Positions 24,292-32,158 of a DNA stretch of 37,423 nt are shown here, in pieces. The stretch's first letter is position 1. Each line of letters starts with the position of its first letter. Source of the stretch: an uncultured Clostridia bacterium (lineage in GTDB: Bacteria; Bacillota; Clostridia; Saccharofermentanales; Saccharofermentanaceae); assembly GCA_947303255.1 (NCBI GenBank), contig CAMYXL010000026.1:1-37423 (forward strand), written 5' to 3'. Under the pieces are notes generated by a model. That model was not told where the DNA came from. It did no database searches and worked only from the letters and a program-made list of their open reading frames with translations. Position numbers and translations under genes: made by a program.

Positions 24292-26178
24292 TTACTTTTT
24301 TCTGCGATTTCTTTTATCTTCGTACATCAGCTGATCTGCAGTCTGCATGCAGATAATGATCTGGCTGGTGTTGCCGTCCTTAAGCTCGCAGATACCGATG
24401 CTGGCGCCCAGCTCATATGGCTTGTTCATCTTTTCTGACGCCTTAACAAGTTTGTTGCGGAAACTCTTTTCAAAGTCAGATTTCCTTCTCGCGGAATTGG
24501 AGACAAGGACTGCCATGAACTCATCGCCGCCGAATCTGGCGCAGATCTCGCCTTCTTTCAGAGAAGACTTAAGAGCTTCTGCGAGAGTAATGATCGCGAA
24601 GTCGCCGTCAGCATGTCCGTACTTATCGTTGATCTGCTTCAGCTCATCCATATCGATACTGACGATGAAGATCTTCTTGTCTCCTATGTCGTCCGACAGG
24701 ATCTTTGCGAGACCTTCCTCAAAACCGCGTCTGTTGTTAAGACCTGTAAGCGGATCTGTCTGGCTCATCTTTTTCGCTTCGGACAGGGAGCGGAACTGCC
24801 TATCGTAGAAACTGTTTTCGATAGCATTGGAAAGAGTATTGATATAGGTACAGGTCAGCGAATTCGCCCACTGATCCAGAGAAGGCTTGAGGACCAGGTA
24901 ACCGTACTCCCTGCTCTTAAAGTGCAGCGGATAAAGGATATATGTGTTGGCATATTCAGTGTCCAAGATCTCAGGCGGAAGGATGTCGCGGCGGTCGAAT
25001 TCAATGTTGAGGATATCCGCTTTTTTAGCTCTGTCGATATGCATTACCTGCTTAAGGATCATGCGATCAGTGAAGACTTTGTTTCTCTCGATCCTGGACA
25101 TGTGAGATTCGTCGTCTTTACAAAGACACACGAAACCCTTGTCGCATTCCAAGGTGTGGAAATAGAAATCTGCAACGCTCAGGGCGTTATCCAGATCATA
25201 GTCGTTCTGGTAATCGGCAGTGATCCTTCCTGCTTCACGAAGCAGGACTTCTGTAGCACCGAGTTTCTTGATCGCATTTGAATTGCTGATCACGACCTGC
25301 TCGCCGCAGCCGCAGCTCGCGCGATACTTTATCTTATCCGAGATAGGATTGATGTTCGGAACTTCTATGTCGTTCCATGAGTATTTTATGAGGTCCAAAA
25401 GTTTCAGAGCGTACTTCTCAGGTTCGATCACAACTGTCGTGAGAGAAGGGGTGTATTCGGCTCCGTCAATGGTTCCGTCAACACCTGTTACGGCGATGTC
25501 TTCAGGGATCAGTTTGCCTCGTTCCTTAAGCTCGTCACAGATGGACAGCGCCATATAATCGTTGGCGCAGATGATGGCCTCAGGATAATCATCAGAACCT
25601 GCGAGGAAATGATCCATCGCTTTCTTACCTCTGTTTATCCAGTAGTTGCCTTCGTAGATGTAATTCGGCAGGACTTCGAGACCAGCTTCCTGCATTGCCT
25701 CTTTGTATCCGGCAAGTCTGTCTGGTGAGTCTTTGGATGAGAACGGACCTGACATGTAGTAGATCTTCTTAAAGCCGTGGCTCTTGATGAAGTGGTTGGT
25801 CAGTTCCTTGATCGTGTTCTTGTTGTCGATAGTTATGGTCTTAAAATCTTCCGGACCGCTCTGAAGGCAGAATACGGGACACGTAGCTTTTCTTCTTATA
25901 AGGTCGTACAGTTCGGCATCCATGCCGTTAATGTCGAATGAATTAGGAAGTGCGACTATCGCATCAAAGACTGAGAAATCCGGAAGATAGATGATGTTCT
26001 TCTTGCCGATCTCGGATAAGAGATTACGTCCGTACGGGCAGGAATAGGAACCGTAAGATGTGTAGATGAAGACGTCGATGCCTTCGCGGTTCGCAAGAAA
26101 AGAGAAGAACTTTCCGAATTCCTGCTGAAAGTTCTGAACAATCTCATTCATGAATATGCAGATTTTCTTACGTTGCAT
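24292..26178 (-). CDS. LacI-type ligand-binding sensor with GGDEF domain
   Basis: The protein is 628 residues from ATG 26178 (AGGAAC upstream); the longer frame to 26259 has no ribosome site. Residues 1-310 resemble the periplasmic-binding-fold core of LacI/GalR regulators (KKICIFMNEIVQNF; DAIVALPNSFD; PEAIICANDYMALSICDEL; DIAVTGVDGTIDGAEYTPSLTTV), but there is no helix-turn-helix before it. Residues 315-460 form a GAF-like region. The C-terminal GGDEF domain (SQTDPLTGLNNRRGF, intact GGDEF at 550-554) makes cyclic di-GMP. The RxxD inhibitory site five residues before GGDEF is absent (SLKEGEICAR). So a small-molecule signal may directly drive c-di-GMP synthesis in the cytoplasm. A TCGAAAAC copy sits in the promoter region. 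Confidence 0.85.
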   Translation of the reverse strand: MQRKKICIFMNEIVQNFQQEFGKFFSFLANREGIDVFIYTSYGSYSCPYGRNLLSEIGKKNIIYLPDFSVFDAIVALPNSFDINGMDAELYDLIRRKATCPVFCLQSGPEDFKTITIDNKNTIKELTNHFIKSHGFKKIYYMSGPFSSKDSPDRLAGYKEAMQEAGLEVLPNYIYEGNYWINRGKKAMDHFLAGSDDYPEAIICANDYMALSICDELKERGKLIPEDIAVTGVDGTIDGAEYTPSLTTVVIEPEKYALKLLDLIKYSWNDIEVPNINPISDKIKYRASCGCGEQVVISNSNAIKKLGATEVLLREAGRITADYQNDYDLDNALSVADFYFHTLECDKGFVCLCKDDESHMSRIERNKVFTDRMILKQVMHIDRAKKADILNIEFDRRDILPPEILDTEYANTYILYPLHFKSREYGYLVLKPSLDQWANSLTCTYINTLSNAIENSFYDRQFRSLSEAKKMSQTDPLTGLNNRRGFEEGLAKILSDDIGDKKIFIVSIDMDELKQINDKYGHADGDFAIITLAEALKSSLKEGEICARFGGDEFMAVLVSNSARRKSDFEKSFRNKLVKASEKMNKPYELGASIGICELKDGNTSQIIICMQTADQLMYEDKRNRRKK

Positions 26179-26307
26179 AAACAGTTCCTGCCGGCAGATA
26201 GAATCTATAAATACTATATTCCATTGTTTTCGAGAAATATATAAAAAATACGAGAACAAAGACAGATTTCAGGCTTCAGTTGGATGCAAAATCTGATCTT
26301 TACGGTA

Positions 26308-27039
26308 TCAATCGTGACATCCGCCGTGACCGCACTCATGATTGCCGTGATGTCCGCACTCATGGTCCCCGTGATGATCGTGGTGATCACACTTGGCGCC
26401 AGGATCATAGGTCAGATTGCCTTCTGCAAGGGCTTTTGCAGCTTCATCCGCATTGCCTTGGACTCCGCCGTAGAGCTTGATACCGGCTTCTGCAAGAGCC
26501 ATCTGTGCGCCCATTCCGATGCCGCCACAGATAAGCACATCGGCTTCTGCTGCTTTGAGAACACCTGCAAGGGCTCCGTGACCGCTTCCGTTCGTATCGA
26601 GGATCTGGCTGTTTACGATCTTGCCGTCCTCGACGTCATAGATCTTGAACTGCTCTGTGTGTCCAAAGTGCTGAAATATATTTCCGTCTTCATAAGTAAC
26701 TGCGATTCTCATAATGTTGGTTCCTTTCTTGGATATTCCGATATTGAAGATCTCATTCAATCTGTAGGTGCCTCCGCTGATCTGAAGTCTCTTGCCATTG
26801 ATCAGGGCATCGGCGATCTTCTTCCTGGCTGAGTCATAAATAGACGTGACAGTTGTTCTGGCAACTCCCATCTTCTCGGCGCATTCTTCCTGTGTCATGC
26901 AGTCTTTATCGATAAGCCTTATTGTCTCCAGCTCATCAAGACTCATCACTATGGTCTCATCCGAGGAAACATCCTCAGGTGAAAACGACCAGTGATCAGG
27001 ATACTGACTGATGCAACGACATCTTGGTCTGCGTGTCAT
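26308..27039 (-). CDS. DUF134-NifX fusion with His-rich tail
   Basis: The protein is 243 residues. Residues 1-90 match DUF134: RRPRCRCISQYPDHWSFSP at the start, LDELETIRLIDKDCMTQEECAEKMGVARTTVTSIYDSAR as a helix-turn-helix. Residues 108-215 match the dinitrogenase iron-molybdenum cofactor (NifX/NifB) domain: MRIAVTYEDGNIFQHFGHTEQFKIY, ADVLICGGIGMGAQM, LYGGVQGNADEAAKAL. The last 27 residues hold ten His and four Cys and probably bind metal. NifX-type domains bind iron-sulfur or metal clusters, so this could be a metal- or cluster-responsive regulator. Two perfect TGACATATGTCA palindromes sit in its own promoter. An AAGGAACC before the internal ATG at 26712 could also make the NifX part separately. 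Confidence 0.87.
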   Translation of the reverse strand: MTRRPRCRCISQYPDHWSFSPEDVSSDETIVMSLDELETIRLIDKDCMTQEECAEKMGVARTTVTSIYDSARKKIADALINGKRLQISGGTYRLNEIFNIGISKKGTNIMRIAVTYEDGNIFQHFGHTEQFKIYDVEDGKIVNSQILDTNGSGHGALAGVLKAAEADVLICGGIGMGAQMALAEAGIKLYGGVQGNADEAAKALAEGNLTYDPGAKCDHHDHHGDHECGHHGNHECGHGGCHD

Positions 27040-27054
27040 GGCAACACCTCTTTT

Positions 27055-27101
27055 CTGACATATGTCAGTTTTATGGTAGTGCCTTATCTGACATATGTCA
27101 A
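27055..27101 (-). promoter_or_regulatory. Promoter with twin palindromic operators for DUF134-NifX gene
   Basis: Minus-strand promoter: TTGACA (27101-27096), 17-base spacer, TACCAT (27078-27073). One TGACATATGTCA palindrome (27089-27100) overlaps the -35; the other (within CTGACATATGTCAG, 27055-27068) covers the start-site region. Centres are 33 bases apart, about three helical turns. The first palindrome abuts the stop codon of the upstream lipoprotein gene. This is the expected layout for self-repression by the DUF134 domain (inference). Confidence 0.75.
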
Positions 27102-27722
27102 CTATGGATTTGGTTTTGATGTTTCCAAAGGAATTACTAACTTGCCGTCGTTCATGGCAAATATATACTCATCGCCCTTCGCAGAGCTTGTCATGTCAAC
27201 GGTGAAAAACGCATCATTCACGAAGCCGTAGTAATACTCGGTGTCTTCCTCATCGATAAGATGGATACTCCAATGGCCCATGCCGTCGTAATCGGCGCTT
27301 GTGACTTCCAGTTTCAAAGTCTCCATGATATCGATGCAGTTTCCGATCTTCTTAAGTTCGACTTTACTGTCCAATCTGTAAGGCGGTGAGATGCTTACGT
27401 CATTGCTTTCTACGCGTACAGGTTCCGTGCCGCTCTCATCAACAAAGATGTCACCGTATTCGATGTCTTTCGCGGAGTGCGACCATACAACTGCTTTAAT
27501 GTCTTCGCCATCGAAATAGCGAAGTCTCACATCCTGGTTGCCGGAGCCCGCCGTACCGACCATGACATAATACTTGGTATCGTCAAACTCAGGTTCCGTC
27601 TCTTCGATCTCCGTATCCTTCGAAGACCTGACCGAATTACTTTTCTCTTCTTTGCAGGATGTCAGTGTAACTGAAAATAATACTGCCAACATGGCAGCTG
27701 CCAAAACTCTAATGATCTTCAT
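27102..27722 (-). CDS. Small lipoprotein
   Basis: The protein is 206 residues. The signal peptide ends in a lipobox (LTS-Cys23), followed by a Ser/Glu/Asp linker to about residue 45. The mature part is a small acidic domain with strands YYVMVGTAGSGNQDVRLRYF, KAVVWSHSAKDIEYGD, a central LKKIGNCIDIMETLKLEVT and the terminal DEYIFAMNDGKLVIPLE. I recognise no family. AAGGGGAA precedes ATG 27722. Its stop codon abuts the -35 palindrome of the DUF134-NifX gene, so read-through and regulation may be linked. The 280-base region upstream is unusual (see the hairpins there). Confidence 0.78.
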   Translation of the reverse strand: MKIIRVLAAAMLAVLFSVTLTSCKEEKSNSVRSSKDTEIEETEPEFDDTKYYVMVGTAGSGNQDVRLRYFDGEDIKAVVWSHSAKDIEYGDIFVDESGTEPVRVESNDVSISPPYRLDSKVELKKIGNCIDIMETLKLEVTSADYDGMGHWSIHLIDEEDTEYYYGFVNDAFFTVDMTSSAKGDEYIFAMNDGKLVIPLETSKPNP

Positions 27723-27746
27723 CTTAATTCCCCTTAATTCCTCGTA

Positions 27747-27754
27747 TCGAAAAC
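27747..27754 (+). repeat. Representative intergenic copy of octamer TCGAAAAC
   Basis: One of 23 exact copies counted by hand on both strands. First bases: 4273, 6262, 9202, 9960, 10111, 11813, 12399, 14569, 14674, 15825, 17884, 18211, 19410, 20436, 21816, 23188, 24814, 26226, 27747, 29111, 29950, 31753, 34673. Those at 4273, 12399, 15825, 17884, 24814, 26226, 29950 and 34673 read on the minus strand. Intergenic copies: 9202, 15825, 18211, 19410, 26226, 27747, 29950. Confidence 0.75.
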
Positions 27755-27844
27755 TCTAACGATCTTTCCCTCATTGCTATTATATCACGCCCGAAAACAA
27801 ACAAGAAAACTAAGAGGATGTTAAAACATGTCCTTGATAACTCC

Positions 27845-27872
27845 AAGCAGATCTCTCGGGATCTGCTTTTTA
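27845..27872 (+). terminator. Plus-strand terminator-like hairpin without an upstream plus-strand gene
   Basis: Stem AAGCAGATC/GATCTGCTT (27845-27853, 27860-27868) with a 6-base loop, then T-rich sequence. No protein gene lies upstream on the plus strand for several kilobases, so it may end a small RNA, or be a fortuitous palindrome. Confidence 0.5.
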
Positions 27873-27932
27873 TGTATTAAAGCAATCTGTCCTGAAACAC
27901 CAGTTGATCCTCCCTGCTTATAGGGAGCAAAT

Positions 27933-27995
27933 ACTGGATTTTAAACTGGAATCCCTTAGAGAATCCCTATCAATAGGGATAGATTACTGGATTTT
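27933..27995. repeat. Short repeats and hairpin ATCCCTAT/ATAGGGAT
   Basis: ACTGGATTTT occurs at 27933-27942 and 27986-27995, with AACTGGAATCC between. A perfect 8-base-pair hairpin (27963-27970, 27973-27980) with a 2-base loop lies between them, and a smaller TCCCT/AGGGA hairpin lies just before. They are downstream of the GNAT gene ending at 28003. Confidence 0.55.
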
Positions 27996-28002
27996 CAGGG
28001 CA

Positions 28003-28470
28003 TTATATAACATATTGTAACTGTTTTAAATCGATCCCGCGACTTATCATTCTTGATTTACCGCTCAACACAAATCCGTTATTCTCATAGAACCGTCTCG
28101 CATTCGTGTTAGACTCCAGAACCCACAGGAAAATGCAGGACCAAGAACCATACGTCTTGATGAAGTTCATAAACTCACGGCCAACTCCTTTTCCTCTGTA
28201 CTCATTCAAAATGTATATACTCTCGATCTCCAGGACATTATTGGCCTCGCGCGTCTTGACGATTCCTGCCACATTATCAGATTCTTCCAAAAGAAAATAC
28301 GTACAACTGTCATCTTTGATCGACTCTAAGAATTCCTCCGACCTTTTCGAGGCCGTATCATCATAAATATATTCATCAGGGAAGATGCCACGATAGGCTG
28401 ACTTCCATGCCTCAGAATGGACTTTGCCCACAATAACAGAATCTTCTGCAACTGCTGTTCTTACTCTCAT
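28003..28470 (-). CDS. GNAT N-acetyltransferase
   Basis: The protein is 155 residues from ATG 28470 (a longer frame would need TTG 28521). RimI-like: VRTAVAEDSVIVGKVHSEAW at the start, YRGIFPDEYI, SIYILNEYRGKGVGREFM with the acetyl-CoA loop RGKGVG, then LWVLESNTNARRFYENNGFV. It is the second of three related GNATs in the window. Its ribosome site is weak and it starts 22 bases past the end of the DUF3592-like gene, so it may depend on that gene's transcript. Substrate unknown. Confidence 0.85.
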   Translation of the reverse strand: MRVRTAVAEDSVIVGKVHSEAWKSAYRGIFPDEYIYDDTASKRSEEFLESIKDDSCTYFLLEESDNVAGIVKTREANNVLEIESIYILNEYRGKGVGREFMNFIKTYGSWSCIFLWVLESNTNARRFYENNGFVLSGKSRMISRGIDLKQLQYVI

Positions 28471-28492
28471 GATATTTAACTGATAATAGTCC

Positions 28493-28945
28493 TTATATTT
28501 TGTTGCCTTTCTTATCGACAAGGCCGTATCTATATTTCATCGCGTTCAGATAAAATATTGTGCAATTATCATTCGGATCAGAAGGATCATAGCAGATCGT
28601 CTGGGCCTTTCTTACCTGAATAGCAGGACTGCCCTCGCCCTGTCCGGTATAAGTCTTTCCATCGACCTCAAATTCATAGGAAACCATAAATATGCTATCT
28701 GTAGCATCTATAGTGTCTTCTTTCATGGTACGACCGGTCCCAACGCCTGAAGAAACCAGATGCGTATCCCAGTGATGCTCGGTGATCCTGCCTTCCGCTC
28801 TTCCGGAATATCTGTTGACCAAATCTCTGTTTTTCTGTTTTTCCTCTCGTATTCTCTCTTGATAAGCACTGCGATAGCGAATTCTACCAATGATCGTAAT
28901 AATCACAGCAAAGATTAAAAGTCCTATTAACAGATATCTAACCAT
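28493..28945 (-). CDS. DUF3592-like membrane protein
   Basis: The protein is 150 residues. A single N-terminal membrane helix (about residues 3-20) precedes a basic charged helix and a beta-rich domain carrying FMVSYEFEVDGKTYTGQGEGS and ICYDPSDPNDNCTIFYLNA. These two motifs are nearly identical to those of the 12305-12808 protein, so the two are paralogues, but this one lacks the second C-terminal helix. GGAGGT sits seven bases before ATG 28945. It is upstream of the GNAT on the same strand. Function unknown. Confidence 0.8.
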   Translation of the reverse strand: MVRYLLIGLLIFAVIITIIGRIRYRSAYQERIREEKQKNRDLVNRYSGRAEGRITEHHWDTHLVSSGVGTGRTMKEDTIDATDSIFMVSYEFEVDGKTYTGQGEGSPAIQVRKAQTICYDPSDPNDNCTIFYLNAMKYRYGLVDKKGNKI

Positions 28946-28988
28946 ACAAAACCTCCGTTGCTATGTTCCCATCACACTTCTCAGACAG

Positions 28989-29822
28989 TTATCTTAGTAC
29001 TTCATTCATGCTTCCGGTCCTATAACCGGTCAGGTCCATCGTTACATACGTAAAGCCAAATGACTTGAATGATGATGTAATCTGATTACGGACATCATCA
29101 CTTATGAGTTTCGAAAACTCCTCCGGCATTATCTCGATCCTTGCCATGGTACCGTGAATGCGAACACGTACCTGACGGAAGCCGAGATCCAAGAGCATCT
29201 GTTCAGCTTTGTCTACCATCTTGAGTTTTTCCTCTGTGATCGTCTCGCCATATACAAATCTGGACGCGAGACATGCAAAGGACTGCTTATCCCACGTAGG
29301 GAGATCGAAATGCCTTGATAAAGCTCTGATGTCTTCTTTGGTAAACCCGATGCTTCGCAGAGGACTTTTAATTCCCAATTCAGCAATGGCCTGAAGACCC
29401 GGACGATAATCTCCGTTGTCATCCAGATTGGAGCCTTCAGCGATCACACTGATATCTTCATCCGAAGCGATCTTAATGATCTTCTCGAACAATGTACGCT
29501 TACAGATATAACATCTGTTCTTCGGATTCTGCGAGAAGCCTTCGATCTGTAACTCCTCCGAATCGAAGATCACCTGACGTATCTCATGAGAGTTGCAGAA
29601 CTCTTTTGCTTCTTTAAGTTCCCTCTCAGGGAAAGAACTCGACTTAGCAGAAACGGCGACCGCCTTGTCACCCAGCGCATCCTTTGCAGCATAAAGGAGG
29701 AACGTTGAATCAACTCCTCCGGAAAATGCGACAGCCACACTTCCGAAATCCTTGAGCATCTGCTTCAGGTCTTCGTATTTTTTTAACTGTTCAGCTGTGA
29801 CTTCGTTTATCTTATTGGCCAT
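28989..29822 (-). CDS. larE: ATP-dependent sacrificial sulfur transferase LarE
   Basis: The protein is 277 residues, the usual LarE length. LarE adds sulfur to the pyridine dinucleotide precursor of the nickel-pincer cofactor of lactate racemase and related enzymes. The PP-loop SGGVDST (residues 34-40) binds ATP. Cys104 and Cys107 (NRCYICKR) and Cys184 (SFACLASRF) are in the positions expected for sulfur transfer or for an iron-sulfur cluster in the multi-Cys LarE class. The C-terminal RVRIHGTMARIEI segment is also conserved. No larA, larB or larC lies in the window, so its partners must be elsewhere. GAGGAG precedes ATG 29822. Confidence 0.9.
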   Translation of the reverse strand: MANKINEVTAEQLKKYEDLKQMLKDFGSVAVAFSGGVDSTFLLYAAKDALGDKAVAVSAKSSSFPERELKEAKEFCNSHEIRQVIFDSEELQIEGFSQNPKNRCYICKRTLFEKIIKIASDEDISVIAEGSNLDDNGDYRPGLQAIAELGIKSPLRSIGFTKEDIRALSRHFDLPTWDKQSFACLASRFVYGETITEEKLKMVDKAEQMLLDLGFRQVRVRIHGTMARIEIMPEEFSKLISDDVRNQITSSFKSFGFTYVTMDLTGYRTGSMNEVLR

Positions 29823-29976
29823 TATTCTTCTCCTCTACACTCACTCGTCAGATCCTTGATAACCTCTACGGCATGATTATATCATTTCAAGTCCCAGAAC
29901 GACTTGTTATTATGAAGGCACGGAGTGAAATGATCCGTGAGAAAAGATAGTTTTCGAGAGGAAAAAGAAGCCTAAA

Positions 29977-30129
29977 TCACAATACTCCCGATTCGAGTAT
30001 CTTTATTATCGGACCATCACAGTCGATCTCCATCTGAGCTCCAACAGGAAGGACCGTCATAGGCGTACTGTGAATGAACGCCACTTTGTCGCCCGGATTC
30101 AATTTTGAAGGAATTAATAGCTCTCTCAT
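29977..30129 (-). CDS. Small protein (50 aa)
   Basis: A 50-residue frame opens with ATG 30129, preceded by GGAGGAAC, a strong ribosome site. It starts MRELLIPSKLNPGDKVAFI and continues HSTPMTVLPVGAQMEIDCDG, with a terminal IIKILESGVL. The start resembles the first strand of S66-type peptidases (IPxKLxxGDxV), but the rest of that family is absent, so it is either an independent small beta protein or a remnant. It sits 27 bases downstream of the peptidase E gene, probably as the last gene of its message, and upstream of a TCGAAAAC copy. The good ribosome site and its position between two well-defined genes argue that it is expressed. Confidence 0.6.
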   Translation of the reverse strand: MRELLIPSKLNPGDKVAFIHSTPMTVLPVGAQMEIDCDGPIIKILESGVL

Positions 30130-30156
30130 TTTTGTTCCTCCTTCATCTTGATTCTA

Positions 30157-30867
30157 TCACGACAGTGATCGCAGGATTTCCTCATCGTCAATCGGTTTGA
30201 TCTCACCTTTATCAACCAAGAGCATATTACCGATCTTCAATATGTCATCACCCTTCAAGAATACCGCACTCATATCTTCCATCGCAACGATCGGATGAGT
30301 TTTAGACATCTCCAACAATGTAGGAATAAACCATTCACCTTCCTCAAAGTGCGACTTGATCGTGATATTAGTAAGTCCGATCGCTTCATAGAACTCCGGG
30401 TTGTCCCAGACATAAGCAACATAGTGTCCCAAGTTCATCGAACCTGCACTTACACCAAGGATCATTGCATTACTTTTGTGAAGCTCCGAATCAAGTCCCA
30501 GATCACGGATCAGTTCTATCTGCCACTTCGATTCTCCGCCCATGAGCCAAATGCAATCTGCTTCTCTAACCAGTCGGATTGCGTCTTCTGCTTCCGTGCG
30601 TCGATCTATCACATGCTTCTCACTAAATGCCAAGCCTCGCTCAGCGAACATCTCATGCATGCCGTCCCGTTCATCATCATTTTGCGCATAGTTCTCAGGA
30701 TCAGCACTGATAAAAACAATACTTTCACGCTTCTGAAGATTTTCTCTAAGGACCTTCGCGATCGCATCATTAAAATGATGATCCGGAAAGCCACTAAACA
30801 GCCCGATAATACGTGTATTCATATTTGTATACTCCATTTCTTTTACAACGCCGGTTTCAATTATCAT
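30157..30867 (-). CDS. Peptidase E (S51 family)
   Basis: The protein is 236 residues, typical of the S51 dipeptidase E family, cytoplasmic enzymes that cleave aspartyl dipeptides or process cyanophycin-like substrates. The catalytic Ser is in MILGVSAGSMNLGHY (GxSAGS motif), the SHFEEGEWF region follows, and the start has the family's GLFSGFPDHHFNDAI and IWLMGGESKWQIELI strands. The gene begins at ATG 30867 inside the ATGA overlap with the upstream membrane protein, and GGAG lies eight bases before it, so translation is coupled. The neighbouring 50-residue gene is probably co-transcribed. Confidence 0.85.
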   Translation of the reverse strand: MIIETGVVKEMEYTNMNTRIIGLFSGFPDHHFNDAIAKVLRENLQKRESIVFISADPENYAQNDDERDGMHEMFAERGLAFSEKHVIDRRTEAEDAIRLVREADCIWLMGGESKWQIELIRDLGLDSELHKSNAMILGVSAGSMNLGHYVAYVWDNPEFYEAIGLTNITIKSHFEEGEWFIPTLLEMSKTHPIVAMEDMSAVFLKGDDILKIGNMLLVDKGEIKPIDDEEILRSLS

Positions 30868-31583
30868 TTGTTATCTCCACTACGGTGTTCCTCAACGATC
30901 GCTTGCAACACATCACGAGCATCTTCATATACTGTCTCGGTCAGCATCAATCTCTTACCGGTATGGGTCTTTATCACGAGCACATATGAATCCCAGTCCA
31001 GGCGTTTACGCCAACGAAGCGTACCTGTGAGCTTGCCAAATTTACGGGCATCACTGTTAATCGTAGTTGCTCTTTCCGAGTGCCATCTTTCCCACGACTT
31101 AATTGTCTCGACATCATCATAATCCACAACTGTGAGTCCCTTATTGATACCGATCAGAGTCGTGGGAGTTACGAAAGCTCGAATAGTTTCATTCCATGTT
31201 GTCTCAGGATCATTTGCCATCGCATCGATCTCCTGAGGTTTATATCTCCTGCTGCTGCACGCGGGTATTATGTGCTTACGCATATTGAGATTTCCTGAAA
31301 TCTTCACAAAGATGCAGACTATAACCACAATAGAAAGTCCGAAAATTCTACCGCCTTCACCACCTACAACAAAAATAAGAACTGCAGCAACAACCAGCAT
31401 GAGTATATGGAAAAAGAATAAAAAGTTATCATTTTCTATCTGCTCACGAATACGTTTATTCGTATAGTTTTTGGTGAGGTATCTTGCTTCCTTTTCCAGG
31501 TAATTCGTTCCTCTTTTATACTCCTTCGGTTTGGGTTCCGGCTTACGGACAACCTTCTTCTTGCAGTTATGATTCTTACCCAT
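30864..31583 (-). CDS. Membrane protein with PH-like C-terminal domain
   Basis: The protein is 239 residues. A strongly basic N-terminus (residues 1-50, Lys/Arg/Pro-rich) leads to two adjacent membrane helices (about residues 55-73 and 80-96). The C-terminal part is beta-rich: RAFVTPTTLIGINKGLTVVD, YDDVETIKSWERWHSER, TLRWRKRLDWDSYVLVIKT, ending in a helix (EDARDVLQAIVEEH). The plan (two helices plus a strand-rich domain ending in a helix) is like the 18226-18807 protein. Its stop overlaps the start of the peptidase E gene (ATGA), so they form one unit. Ribosome site weak. Confidence 0.72.
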   Translation of the reverse strand: MGKNHNCKKKVVRKPEPKPKEYKRGTNYLEKEARYLTKNYTNKRIREQIENDNFLFFFHILMLVVAAVLIFVVGGEGGRIFGLSIVVIVCIFVKISGNLNMRKHIIPACSSRRYKPQEIDAMANDPETTWNETIRAFVTPTTLIGINKGLTVVDYDDVETIKSWERWHSERATTINSDARKFGKLTGTLRWRKRLDWDSYVLVIKTHTGKRLMLTETVYEDARDVLQAIVEEHRSGDNK

Positions 31584-31634
31584 CTGCCGTATATCATACT
31601 CCCCGGAACATTTTTCACAGTAGCAATTATAACA

Positions 31635-32138
31635 CTACTTTTTCTTTACCATCCTGACTATTGAAACAGGTGTACCGAGATTCCATTCTTTTTTGCATCC
31701 GTCAAATTCAAAACCATATTCATGATAAAAACGAATGGCTCTCTCATTCTTTTCGAAAACCCACAAATATAATGTGTCATATTCACTGAGTTTGGCGCAT
31801 GCTTCACTCATCAATCGATATCCGATTTTTCTGCCACGGTATTCTGAGAGGATATAGATCGCATCAATCTCTCCTGCATCCGGCAGATCTTCATCTCTTG
31901 ATGGACTATAGACCGCAAATCCTACAACTTTATCTCCGTCCTTAGCTACAAGAGTGTTTTCCGGAAACTTCCTGGCACGTGCTGTTGTGGCTTCTACAGT
32001 CATCGTGTCAAGATACCTGTCACATACGATACCTCTATAGACTTCCTGCCATGAAGTACAATGTACGAATCCTATTCCGCACAATTCTTCATCGGTTTCA
32101 GCTAATTTAATGCAAATTGAATCATTGATCTCTTCCAT
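31635..32138 (-). CDS. GNAT N-acetyltransferase
   Basis: The protein is 167 residues from ATG 32138, which has GGAGGG eight bases upstream (a longer frame reaches 32198 with no ribosome site). It is RimI-like: FVHCTSWQEVYRGIVCDRYL, EIDAIYILSEYRGRKIGYRLM with the acetyl-CoA loop, and LWVFEKNERAIRFYHEYGFE. It is the third of three related GNATs. A 7-base inverted repeat (TTAGAAC...GTTCTAA) lies 21 bases upstream of the start, suggesting control by a dimeric repressor not encoded here. A TCGAAAAC copy lies in the WVFEKN codons. Confidence 0.86.
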   Translation of the reverse strand: MEEINDSICIKLAETDEELCGIGFVHCTSWQEVYRGIVCDRYLDTMTVEATTARARKFPENTLVAKDGDKVVGFAVYSPSRDEDLPDAGEIDAIYILSEYRGRKIGYRLMSEACAKLSEYDTLYLWVFEKNERAIRFYHEYGFEFDGCKKEWNLGTPVSIVRMVKKK

Positions 32139-32158
32139 AGAAGTATCCCTCCGCTGCG

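Noticed and set aside
24613..25281. Plus-strand open frame of 222 codons
   Set aside because: Antisense to the LacI-sensor/GGDEF gene, which is clearly the coding strand by its motifs.
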